DNA from: Sphingobacteriaceae bacterium
GTDB lineage: Bacteria > Bacteroidota > Bacteroidia > B-17B0 > Aurantibacillaceae
Length of the DNA stretch: 64,000 nt
Assembly (NCBI GenBank): GCA_016715905.1
Contig: JADJXI010000007.1
Span: 231,650-295,649 of the forward strand
Reading direction: 5' to 3'
Part shown: positions 36,495-44,420 of the stretch, piece by piece
Layout of the letters: the number at the start of each line of letters is the position of its first letter
Position numbering within the stretch: position 1 is the stretch's first letter
Made by a program: the position numbers and the translations under genes
Notes under the pieces: generated by a model
Database searches by the model: none
The model's input: only the letters and a program-made list of their open reading frames with translations
Told to the model about the DNA's origin: nothing

Positions 36495-36554
36495 GTGGTG
36501 AATAAAATCTACAAATACTCCATACACAATTCTTTAGATTTGAATTTAGGGTAA
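36432..36554 (+). pseudogene. hisH: Truncated hisH copy 1 (first 21 codons, chimeric end)
   Basis: The ATG at 36432 begins a copy of hisH (MITLINYGLGNLRSVEKIFL). Identity to the full copy stops at 36494 and the frame continues through 19 unrelated codons to a TAA at 36552-36554. That stop overlaps the ATG of the antitoxin gene (TAATG), so translation of the remnant could couple to the cassette. It lacks all glutaminase residues and cannot be functional. Confidence 0.85.
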
Positions 36555-36865
36555 TGTCAAATAAAAAGCAAAATAAATTAAGTGATTTATCGCCGCATTT
36601 GTTCTGGGATTACGACATAAATTCACTTTCAGCGGACAAATCAGAACATGTTATTATTGAACGAGTATTGGATTATGGCTTAATCAACGATTGGAAATGG
36701 CTGTTATCCTATTATGGGAAACAAAAAATAATTGATACAGCTTTGCAACTTAATAACCTCAGTTTGTTGAGTGCTATATTTCTCTCAACCATATTTGAAA
36801 TTGAAAAAGAAAAATTTGCGTGTTACAAAAACAAACGGTCAGCACACAATTATTTGAATTACTAA
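36554..36865 (+). CDS. DUF6922-type antitoxin partner of AbiEii
   Basis: The 103-residue protein has LSPHLFWDYDINSL near the N-terminus, IIERVLDYGLINDWKWL in the middle and a C-terminal KEKFACYKNKRS. This is the pattern of the small DUF6922 proteins encoded just before AbiEii-type nucleotidyltransferases in Bacteroidota. By analogy with AbiEi/AbiEii it should neutralise the toxin or autoregulate the pair. Its ATG overlaps the stop of the hisH remnant, and its 3' end overlaps the toxin gene by 46 bp. Confidence 0.82.
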   Translation: MSNKKQNKLSDLSPHLFWDYDINSLSADKSEHVIIERVLDYGLINDWKWLLSYYGKQKIIDTALQLNNLSLLSAIFLSTIFEIEKEKFACYKNKRSAHNYLNY

Positions 36866-37440
36866 AAAATCTAATGAAGATTCCGGGCTTTGAGGAACTT
36901 TATTTGGTTGGTGGAACATCTCTTGCCTTACAATTGGGTCACCGCATTTCGGTTGATATAGACTTGTTCGGAAAAACAGAATTATCAGAATTTGAATTAA
37001 ATGATGTAATCCAAAACTTGGGTTCAGTTACCCTCCTCAATAAAAGTAAAAATATTAAAATTTATACCATTAACGGAATAAAAGTTGATATAGTAAACTA
37101 TCCGTATAAATGGATTGACACAACTTTGAATATTGAAGGCATTCGATTAGCCGGTAAAAAAGATATTGCTGCCATGAAATTGAATGCCATTGCCGGTAGA
37201 GGGAGTAAAAAAGATTTTGCTGACCTTTACTTTTTACTGAATGAATTTACTTTAGCAGAAATGATTAAATTTTATAAAGAAAAATATCCGGAAGCATCCG
37301 AATTTTTAGTTCTTAAAAGCCTCACTTGGTTTGATGATGCCGACCTTGAACCTGAAATCAACTGGATTATCAAACAAAACTGGACTGATATAAAACAAAG
37401 CATTATTAAAACTACTAGTGAATATTTAAATCACTTGTGA
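36820..37440 (+). CDS. AbiEii/AbiGii-family nucleotidyltransferase toxin
   Basis: The 206-residue product starts at GTG 36820 (LQKQTVSTQLFELLKNLM, the usual family N-terminus). It carries LVGGTSLALQLGHRISVDIDLF (about 29-50), the polymerase-beta-like nucleotidyltransferase core with GG, GHR and the paired Asp residues, then RLAGKKDIAAMKLNAIAGRG. AbiEii proteins are type IV toxin or abortive-infection nucleotidyltransferases. With the overlapping DUF6922 gene it forms a complete defence or toxin-antitoxin module. It sits between two copies of the hisH 5' end, which indicates recent insertion into, or duplication around, that gene. Confidence 0.92.
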   Translation: MLQKQTVSTQLFELLKNLMKIPGFEELYLVGGTSLALQLGHRISVDIDLFGKTELSEFELNDVIQNLGSVTLLNKSKNIKIYTINGIKVDIVNYPYKWIDTTLNIEGIRLAGKKDIAAMKLNAIAGRGSKKDFADLYFLLNEFTLAEMIKFYKEKYPEASEFLVLKSLTWFDDADLEPEINWIIKQNWTDIKQSIIKTTSEYLNHL

Positions 37441-37464
37441 TCTATTTCTTCAACCATACTTTAT

Positions 37465-37529
37465 AAATGATCACCCTCATCAATTACGGCTTAGGCAATT
37501 TAAGATCGGTAGAAAAAATATTTTTACGC
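37465..37529 (+). repeat. Direct repeat R1, copy b
   Basis: Identical over 65 bp to 36430-36494. It covers the first 21 codons of the longer hisH copy and begins two bases before its ATG. Confidence 0.95.
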
Positions 37530-38070
37530 CTGAACCAAGAGGTATGCATTACATCCGACATTGATAAAATTGCACAAGCCGAAAAACTCATCCTGCCCGG
37601 CGTTGGACATTTTGCCAAGGGCATGGAAAAATTAAAGGAATTGAATTTAATTGAAACATTAAACCAAAAAGTTTTACAAGATAAAACGCCTATACTCGGT
37701 ATTTGCTTGGGTATGCAACTCATGACCAAACATAGCGAAGAAGGAAATATTAACGGACTGGGATGGATAGATGCGCAAACCAAAAAATTTGATTTGCAAA
37801 AACCTTTCAAAGTTCCGCACATGGGTTGGAATAATGTAACGCACAAAAAAAATTCTGTTTTAGCGAAGGAACTTAATAACGAAGCTTCTTTTTATTTTGT
37901 GCATTCTTACTACGTAAGTTGTAATGTAACACAGGATATTTTGTTTGAAACACAATACGGACACGATTTTGTTTCCGGATTTCAAAGAAAAATATTTACG
38001 GGGTGCAGTTTCATCCTGAAAAAGTCACAGAGCCGGTTTACAACTCATGCAAAATTTTATTGCCGCTTAA
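37467..38070 (+). pseudogene. hisH: LPS-type HisH glutaminase, copy 2 (near complete, frameshifted at 3' end)
   Basis: The ATG start gives MITLINYGLGNLRSVEKIF, LPGVGHFAKGMEKL, the nucleophile motif GICLGMQLM and PHMGWNNV. These features fit the HisH2-type class I glutaminase of O-antigen acetamidino modification. Compared with copy 3, the A-runs near 37984-37993 and 38019-38023 differ in length (net minus two bases). The C-terminus, including the FHPEK catalytic region, is therefore out of frame, and hisF2 codons are joined in frame, giving one open frame from 37467 to 38291. All lesions are in homopolymers, so this copy may really be intact. Confidence 0.85.
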
Positions 38071-38265
38071 ACATGTTTCGTCCACGCGTTATACCCGTAT
38101 TATTATTAAAAGGACAGGGTTTGGTAAAAACCGTGCAATTTAAAAAACCAAATTACATTGGCGACCCCATTAACGCCGTTAAAATATTTAATGATAAGGA
38201 ATGTGATGAATTAATTTTTTTAGACATCACCGCATCTAAAGAAAACAGAAGCATAGATTTAAAAA
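37701..38265 (+). repeat. Direct repeat R2, copy a (~565 bp, hisH 3' part and hisF2 5' part)
   Basis: Nearly identical to 40933-41499. Differences I see are one substitution at 37851 (Asn/Asp), three A-run length changes, and a tight group of five third-codon-position changes at 38156, 38159, 38162, 38165 and 38168. The copies flank the cassette 38266-40856. Confidence 0.92.
38073..38265 (+). pseudogene. hisF: hisF2 fragment (first ~64 codons)
   Basis: The ATG at 38073 starts a copy of the hisF2 gene (MFRPRVIPVLLLKGQGLVKT), which breaks off after the codons for SIDLK at 38265, where the methyltransferase gene begins. The complete gene is at 41307-42062. Only the first strands of the barrel are encoded, so it cannot function. 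Confidence 0.9.
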
Positions 38266-39494
38266 ATGTATACAGAAATAAAACAATGTAGAATTTCCGA
38301 AAGTAAAAACTTGATTAAAGTCTTGTCGTTAGGAGAACAATACCTCACTGGGGTTTTTCCTAAAACTAAGGAAGAAACAATTACTAAGGGACCATTAGAA
38401 CTTGTTTGGTGTCCTGATAGTGGTCTGCTTCAAATGAAGCAAACATATAGTTTAGATGAGATGTATGGCGATAATTATGGTTATAGATCAGGTCTAAATT
38501 CATCAATGGTAAAACATTTGACACATAAGGTAAATACATTAGAAAAGATGGTTAAGTTAAGTGAAAGTGACTTAGTTATAGACATAGGTAGTAACGATGC
38601 AACAACACTTAAGGCTTATTCTGGCAAACATCTAAAAGTAGGAATTGATCCAACCGGATTAAAATTCAAAGAATATTATAAAGATAACATAAAACTAATA
38701 CCTACTTTTTTTCTGCAGAATCCTTTCAAAAGGAATATCCAAATAAGAAAGCTAAAATTATCACTTCAATAGCAATGTTCTATGATCTAGAGGATCCAAT
38801 GAATTTTATTGAAAACATTGCAGATTGTTTGACAGATGATGGAATTTGGCATTTTGAACAGAGCTACATGCCTTCTATGCTTCGAACAAACTCATACGAT
38901 ACGATATGTCACGAGCACTTAGAGTTTTATTCCTTTAAAGTTGTAAAGAATTTGGTTGAAAGATGTGGGTTACGTGTGGTAGATGTTCAAATGAATGCAA
39001 TTAATGGTGGAAGTTTTTCTGTGACTGCTTGTAAAAAAAATGCCGAATTTAAATCTAATAACCCAATTATAAATTGGATGATCAAACAAGAGGATGATAT
39101 GGGCTTAGATACACCTAAGCCATATAGAGATTTTGAAGAAAGGGTTTTTAAGCATCGTAAAAATCTCATAGAGTTAATTGACGCGTTAGTATCTGACGGA
39201 AAGAAAGTGTTTGGCTATGGCGCATCTACAAAGGGGAATGTACTTTTACAGTTTTGTAATTTCACACCAAAGCAAATACCTTATATTGCCGAAGTAAATA
39301 AGGATAAATTTGGAAGCTTTACACCAGGCACACATATTCCAATAATTTCTGAAACTGAAGCAAAAACAATGAAGCCCGATTATTTTTTAGTTCTTCCATG
39401 GCATTTTAAACATAATATACTTGAGAGAGAACAAGATTTTTTGGCAAATGGGGGTAAATTTATTTTTCCATTACCGGAAATTGAAATTGTATAG
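38266..39494 (+). pseudogene. NDP-sugar C-methyltransferase, one frameshift
   Basis: Two frames (38266-38772 and the continuation ending at 39494) together give one protein of about 409 residues. It has an N-terminal substrate or zinc-binding region (LGEQYLTGVFP, LELVWCPDSGLLQ), a SAM-binding core (DLVIDIGSNDATTL), HFEQSYMPSML / CHEHLEFYS with the catalytic-looking His-Glu-His, and a C-terminal domain with GYGASTKGN, as in TylCIII/NovU-type sugar 3-C-methyltransferases. The break lies in a run of seven T (38706-38712); eight T restores the frame. The ATG sits directly at the end of repeat R2a. Likely role: a C-methyl branch on a deoxysugar. Confidence 0.85.
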
Positions 39495-39526
39495 AAAATC
39501 GGGAAGTTTTTAAATTCTTAGGCGCT

Positions 39527-40402
39527 ATGGAAAATGTAATAATTTTTGGAATTAATGGTCAAGACGGTTATTATTTAAAGACTTTGCTAAATTCAATGGA
39601 TTTGAATGTAATCGGCGTCTCACGTAGCAAAGGTGATTGGGTTCAAGGAGATGTGTCTGATTATGGTTTTGTGGAAAATCTTATAAAACTCAATAAACCA
39701 TCGTATGTTTTTCATTTAGCGGCTAACTCTACAACGCACCATGATGCGTTATGGCAAAACCACGCAGCAATTTCAACTGGCACATTGAATATTTTAGAAA
39801 CAACTAGGTTATATTCTTTGAATACGAGAGTCTTTATTTCTGGAAGTGCTGTTCAATTTGAGAATAGCGGAGTTTCAATTAGTGAGAAAACACCATTTGC
39901 CCCCATAAATCCATACGCGGTTAGCAGAATCCATTCAGTAATGGCGGCAAGATATTATAAAAACACTTTCGGTCTTAAAGCATATGTTGGATATTTTTTT
40001 AATCATGACAGTCCTTTAAGGACTGAAAGGCATGTAAATCAAAAGATTGCATTAGCGGTTCAGCGAATAGCCAAAGGAAGTGATGAGAAAATTGAGTTAG
40101 GGGACATTAGCGTAAAAAAGGAATTTAATTTTGCGGGTGACATGATGGACGCTATATGGCTATTAGTCAACCAAACAAAGGTGTATGAGGCGGTAATTGG
40201 ATCAGGCGTATCTTATAGCATAGAGGATTGGTTAGATTGTTGTTTTGGACTGATGAAAAAGGATTGGAAAAATTTTGTAGTTCTGAAAGAGTCGTTTAAG
40301 GCTGAGTATAAAAATCTTATAAGCGACCCTTCACTTATTAAAGAGTTAGGTTGGAAACCGAAAGTTGATATAAGTAAACTAGCTGAATTAATGATTAAAT
40401 AA
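39527..40402 (+). CDS. NAD-dependent epimerase/dehydratase (GDP-mannose 4,6-dehydratase-like SDR)
   Basis: The 291-residue extended SDR has IFGINGQDGYYL (about 5-16; nucleotide-binding GxxGxxG), HLAANSTTHHD, the catalytic-region Ser (ISGSAVQF), NPYAVSR, and a C-terminal LIKELGWKPKVDI typical of the GDP-mannose dehydratase branch. The usual YxxxK reads YAVSR here, an Arg for Lys that may alter or weaken catalysis. It is probably a nucleotide-sugar dehydratase or reductase acting with the C-methyltransferase just upstream. Confidence 0.85.
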   Translation: MENVIIFGINGQDGYYLKTLLNSMDLNVIGVSRSKGDWVQGDVSDYGFVENLIKLNKPSYVFHLAANSTTHHDALWQNHAAISTGTLNILETTRLYSLNTRVFISGSAVQFENSGVSISEKTPFAPINPYAVSRIHSVMAARYYKNTFGLKAYVGYFFNHDSPLRTERHVNQKIALAVQRIAKGSDEKIELGDISVKKEFNFAGDMMDAIWLLVNQTKVYEAVIGSGVSYSIEDWLDCCFGLMKKDWKNFVVLKESFKAEYKNLISDPSLIKELGWKPKVDISKLAELMIK

Positions 40403-40413
40403 AATTAGTAAAT

Positions 40414-40780
40414 ATGGCAGAAACTTTAGGAATGCTTTGTGATAAGCTAACAATTTTAAAACTTAAACAATACCACACAGAATCGGAAGAACGGTTAAAA
40501 AGTTTAGGTACGCAGGCTAAACAATTGCAAGAAGAAATTGATGAATTTGTTTTTTAACGCGACGCATGGAAATATTCCTTTGGAGCGACTTGTGTTTGCG
40601 TCAAATAAGATCTATAAGAAAGAAGGCAACAGTGTAGCCGAGATTAAAGGTAATATTGGGGATGTGATATCACAATTAGCAGAGATAAATTGTAAGCTAT
40701 GGCATGAAGTTGAAAAGGGGTATGATATCGAGAATGTTCCTACTAATGAAAAAAATACCATTGTCAAAAAATTAGCCGTT
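40414..40780 (+). pseudogene. DUF4254 protein, frameshifted and truncated
   Basis: The ATG at 40414 begins MAETLGMLCDKLTILKLKQY, matching the start of DUF4254 proteins, which occur in glycan gene clusters. The first frame stops at 40557; a +1 frame continues it (GNIPLERLVFASNKIYKKEG, CKLWHEVEKGYDIENVP). The break is a six-T run (40550-40555); five T restores the frame. After the codons for KKLAV (about 40780) the sequence passes in frame into an epimerase fragment, so the true C-terminus is missing. Confidence 0.8.
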
Positions 40781-40860
40781 ACCAAAAACGTGAACGAATT
40801 ATATGCACATGTGTTTGGTTTGAATTATGGATTGGAATGCATCGGTCTCCGTTACTTCAA
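40775..40860 (+). pseudogene. Sugar-nucleotide epimerase scrap (~28 codons)
   Basis: AVTKNVNELYAHVFGLNYG and IGLRYF match the segment just after the catalytic Tyr of WbpP/TviC-type UDP-sugar 4-epimerases (YAVTKYVNELYA, GLRYFNVFG in relatives). Nothing else of the gene is present. It joins DUF4254 at the shared codons for AV and hisH at a CAA microhomology near 40857. Confidence 0.7.
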
Positions 40861-41304
40861 GGGCATGGAAAATCCTAAAGGATTGAACTTATTGAAACAT
40901 TACCAAAAGTTTTACAGATAAAACGCCATTCAATTTGCTTGGGTATGCAACTCATGACCAAACATAGCGAAGAAGGAAATATTAACGGACTGGGATGGAT
41001 AGATGCGCAAACCAAAAAATTTGATTTGCAAAAACCTTTCAAAGTTCCGCACATGGGTTGGAATAATGTAACGCACAAAAAAGATTCTGTTTTAGCGAAG
41101 GAACTTAATAACGAAGCTTCTTTTTATTTTGTGCATTCTTACTACGTAAGTTGTAATGTAACACAGGATATTTTGTTTGAAACACAATACGGACACGATT
41201 TTGTTTCCGGATTTCAAAAAGAAAATATTTACGGGGTGCAGTTTCATCCTGAAAAAAGTCACAGAGCCGGTTTACAACTCATGCAAAATTTTATTGCCGC
41301 TTAA
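40857..41304 (+). pseudogene. hisH: LPS-type HisH, copy 3 (3' two-thirds, intact C-terminus)
   Basis: Similarity to the full hisH begins at CAAGGGCATGG (40857) with several indels up to 40932, then becomes near-perfect. From about 40879 one frame runs through the nucleophile motif ICLGMQL to the catalytic FHPEKSH and ends FIAA at 41304. The first ~50 codons are missing. Two bases separate its stop from the hisF2 ATG, the natural operon spacing. Confidence 0.88.
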
Positions 41305-41499
41305 ACATGTTTCGTCCACGCGTTATACCCGTATTATTATTAAAAGGACAGGGTTTGGTAAAAACCGTGCAATTTAAAAAACCAAATTATATAGGTGATC
41401 CGATTAACGCCGTTAAAATATTTAATGATAAGGAATGTGATGAATTAATTTTTTTAGACATCACCGCATCTAAAGAAAACAGAAGCATAGATTTAAAAA
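40933..41499 (+). repeat. Direct repeat R2, copy b
   Basis: Partner of 37701-38265, offset 3,232 bp. Here both genes read in frame. See copy a for the differences. Confidence 0.92.
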
Positions 41500-42062
41500 C
41501 AGTAAAAGATATTGCCGACGAAGCTTATATGCCCTTTGCCGTTGGAGGTGGAATAAAAGATGTGAAAACAGCCAAAGCATTAATTAACGCCGGAGCCGAA
41601 AAAGTAATTATCAATTCGGCCTTTGCTACCAATCCGGATTTAATTTCAGAAATAGCCAATGAACTAGGCAACCAAAGTGTAGTGGTATCTATCGACGTAA
41701 ATAAAAACTGGCTGGGCAAAACTTTTGCTTACACCCATAGCGGGACAAAAAAAGTAAATACCGATATTTTAGCCTTGGCTCAATTAGCCGCTGAAAAAGG
41801 CGCCGGTGAAATCATGATCAACAGCATTGCCAATGATGGCCTAATGACCGGTTATGATTTAGAATTAATTAAACACATATCCGAGCACGTTAGTATACCG
41901 GTTATAGCCTGCGGAGGCGCCGGTAAATTAGATGATTTAAAAGCCGCACATCAGGCGGGAGCCCATGCCCTGGCCGCCGGCTCCATGTTTGTTTATCAAG
42001 GACCACATAAAGCGGTGTTGATTAATTATTTGGAGAACGCAAAAGAAATAGACATGTTTTAA
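41307..42062 (+). CDS. hisF: HisF2-type cyclase of LPS sugar acetamidino modification
   Basis: The complete 251-residue TIM barrel reads FRPRVIPVLLLKGQGLVKTV, KKPNYIGDPINAVKIFN, AVGGGIKDVKTA, VIACGGAGKLDDL and AAGSMFVYQGPHKAVLI. These are signatures of the HisF2/WbuZ group in O-antigen clusters rather than of histidine-pathway HisF (which would begin AKRIIPCLDV) or HisA. With HisH it forms a glutaminase that passes ammonia to a WbpG/PseA-type sugar amidotransferase. No stand-alone wbpG lies next to it; the only PP-loop homologue in the window is the fusion at 57424. Confidence 0.9.
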   Translation: MFRPRVIPVLLLKGQGLVKTVQFKKPNYIGDPINAVKIFNDKECDELIFLDITASKENRSIDLKTVKDIADEAYMPFAVGGGIKDVKTAKALINAGAEKVIINSAFATNPDLISEIANELGNQSVVVSIDVNKNWLGKTFAYTHSGTKKVNTDILALAQLAAEKGAGEIMINSIANDGLMTGYDLELIKHISEHVSIPVIACGGAGKLDDLKAAHQAGAHALAAGSMFVYQGPHKAVLINYLENAKEIDMF

Positions 42063-42148
42063 AGTGATTGCGAATAAAAATATTTTATGAGAACTAAGAC
42101 AAAAGAGCTTTTTAGCCAAGGGCATTTATTAATTAAAAATCGAATTAA

Positions 42149-43489
42149 TTGAATAAATCATTGTCCTTAAAACTTTCCAAACGAACCTCAAAGGCCTTCT
42201 TAAACATACTTGGTTTATTTGGTTTGAAAGGAATTAATGTATTAATCAGCTTTCTTCTAGTGCCAATAACTTTAGGGTATTTAGACCCCGTACGATACGG
42301 ATTATGGATAACATTAAGTGGAATTTTTAATTGGTTTAGCTTATTTGATATAGGACTTGGAAATGGTTTAAGATTTAAACTTGCAGAATCATTGGCTAAT
42401 GAAAATAAAACACAAGCAAAAATATACATTAGTACTACTTATGCTGCTCTATCCATAATATTTGGAATATTATTTATTTTATTCACCATTGCAAATCAAT
42501 ACATCGAATGGCACTCAATACTCAATACCTCCATAAGTATGGAGGAAGAATTAAAAATGCTTGCTCAATTTGTATTTCTTTTTTTCTGTATAAGATTTGT
42601 AACGCAGCTCATTTCTGTAATCGCCTTAGCTAATCAAGAGCCTGCATTTGCGCAATTCTTAGATGTAATTGGAAGGATTATAGCAGTATTCGGAATTTAT
42701 TTACTTACAAAATATAAAAAAGAAAGTTTACTTTATATGGGTATTATTTTAACAGCATTACCTGTACTTACAACTTTAATTGCAAGTTTCATTTCATTTA
42801 AAAGTAAATATAAAAATATTCAACCGGGTTTTAAGTTTATACGATTTATAGAAATTAAAAAAATCCTAAACCTCGGTATTAAATATTTTATAATTCAAAT
42901 TGCGGCTATCATATTTTATCAAACCAATAATCTAATTATTACACAAATCGTTGGGCCTGAAGCTGTAACCGACTACAGTATAGCTTTTCAATTGTTTAGC
43001 ATAATAACAATTATTTTCTTAACTATTCTTACACCGTATTGGAGTGCTTTTACAGATGCTTTCACTCGAAATGATTTTGACTGGATTAAAAAAGTGATGA
43101 GAAATTTGAAATTAATTTGGGGAATTATGTTACTATTAACTGTTATACTATATTTTGCCTCAGATTTTATAATAAAAATTTGGATTGGAAAAGAAGTTAA
43201 CATTAACAAAGAACTTTATTTAACAATGGCCATTTACATTATTGTAAATGCATTGAATGCTATTTATAGTTATTTTTTAAATGGTGTTGGCCGTTTAAAC
43301 TTACAATTGTATTCATCTGTAATTTTTGCAATAGTACATATTCCACTTGCACTTTACTTTGGTAAGCAATTTGGCGTTAACGGTATTATGTTTTCAACAA
43401 TATTTTTTGCATTAATTCAAATAATTATATTTCATATACAATATAATATGATTATTACTAAAGTTGATAAAGGCATTTGGTCAAAATAA
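42149..43489 (+). CDS. Wzx-like polysaccharide flippase
   Basis: The 446-residue protein has about 12 to 14 hydrophobic helices and the MATE/Wzx-type N-terminus GLFGLKGINVLISFLLVPITLGYL. It should move lipid-linked repeat units across the inner membrane. The best start is TTG 42149; there is no ATG near the conserved N-terminus. A 21-codon ORF (42087-42152) overlaps the start and may only be spacer. It is the first gene of the long polysaccharide operon; the next frame overlaps its end by 26 bp. Confidence 0.88.
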   Translation: MNKSLSLKLSKRTSKAFLNILGLFGLKGINVLISFLLVPITLGYLDPVRYGLWITLSGIFNWFSLFDIGLGNGLRFKLAESLANENKTQAKIYISTTYAALSIIFGILFILFTIANQYIEWHSILNTSISMEEELKMLAQFVFLFFCIRFVTQLISVIALANQEPAFAQFLDVIGRIIAVFGIYLLTKYKKESLLYMGIILTALPVLTTLIASFISFKSKYKNIQPGFKFIRFIEIKKILNLGIKYFIIQIAAIIFYQTNNLIITQIVGPEAVTDYSIAFQLFSIITIIFLTILTPYWSAFTDAFTRNDFDWIKKVMRNLKLIWGIMLLLTVILYFASDFIIKIWIGKEVNINKELYLTMAIYIIVNALNAIYSYFLNGVGRLNLQLYSSVIFAIVHIPLALYFGKQFGVNGIMFSTIFFALIQIIIFHIQYNMIITKVDKGIWSK

Positions 43490-44420
43490 TTTCACACTTA
43501 ATAAAATACCATTGCAAACAAAAAAAATAAAAACAATTTTAATAACAGGCATTAACGGTTTTTTAGGCAGCCACATTGCTGAAACCTTGAGTGATAAATA
43601 TCAAATTATTGGGCTAATAAGGAGCAAATCTAATTTGCATAAGATAAATTCATTTAAGGAGAAATTGATACTTTATAACGTTGACGAAATAGCCTTAGAA
43701 ATTCCTTTTCTGGAAAATGAAATAGATTTGATTATCCATACGGCTACATCATATTCATCTGATGACACTATTTCAATTCTGGATTCAAATCTAATTTTTC
43801 CTCTAAAATTATTACGTCTAGCATTAAAAAATAAAGTTAGCGTATTCATCAATACTGATACGTTTTATACATTAGATTATGGGGTAATGCAGGATTATGT
43901 AATTTCAAAAAAACAATTCTTACAATGGGCTAAATATTACAGCGAAAAGATTAAAATAGTTAATCTTATTATTGGCATTATCTTTGGCCCCAATGACCAT
44001 AATGGTAAATTTACCCCTTCAATAATAAAACGACTTTTAAGAAATGAAAATGAACTGGACTTAAGCCCTGGTGAACAAAAAAGGAATTTTCTTTTTATTA
44101 GAGAGGCGGCGGAGATTTATGAAATTATCGTTGAAAAAACAAATGAAATTCCTTATGGATTTAATAGTTTTAACATTGGAACAGGGGTATCAACAAGTAT
44201 AAAAGATTATATTGACTTAATACACAAATTAACAAACTCAACTACCAAACTAAATTATGGTAAATTAGAATATAGACAGAATGAAATTATGAATCCTGAT
44301 TTTCAAATAAATGAAATTAATTCCTTAGGCTGGAGGTCAACCATAAGTCTTGAACAAGCATTGAGAATAACTATTGAACACTTAAAGGGAAAAGAGTATG
44401 AACATGAATCAAATAACTGA
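43464..44420 (+). CDS. NAD(P)-dependent sugar epimerase/reductase (extended SDR)
   Basis: ITGINGFLGSHIAETL gives the Rossmann GxxGxxG, and YVISKKQ is the YxxxK catalytic pair; NIGTGVSTSIKDYI and LGWRSTISLEQAL are normal C-terminal elements. The substrate cannot be fixed, but position and fold point to a nucleotide sugar. The start is uncertain: TTG 43464 overlaps the flippase by 26 bp, while a TTG at 43512 starts closer to the Rossmann fold. Its 3' end overlaps the next gene by 23 bp. Confidence 0.82.
   Translation: MIKAFGQNNFTLNKIPLQTKKIKTILITGINGFLGSHIAETLSDKYQIIGLIRSKSNLHKINSFKEKLILYNVDEIALEIPFLENEIDLIIHTATSYSSDDTISILDSNLIFPLKLLRLALKNKVSVFINTDTFYTLDYGVMQDYVISKKQFLQWAKYYSEKIKIVNLIIGIIFGPNDHNGKFTPSIIKRLLRNENELDLSPGEQKRNFLFIREAAEIYEIIVEKTNEIPYGFNSFNIGTGVSTSIKDYIDLIHKLTNSTTKLNYGKLEYRQNEIMNPDFQINEINSLGWRSTISLEQALRITIEHLKGKEYEHESNN

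Noticed and set aside
41307..42062. Histidine-biosynthesis HisA or HisF
   Set aside because: The N-terminus (VIPVLLLKGQGLVKTV) and KKPNYIGDPINAV match the LPS-associated HisF2 group; other his genes are absent and the context is glycan synthesis.
42087..42152. 21-codon ORF before the flippase
   Set aside because: It has no recognisable product and overlaps the flippase start; it may be spacer or the remains of a lost gene.
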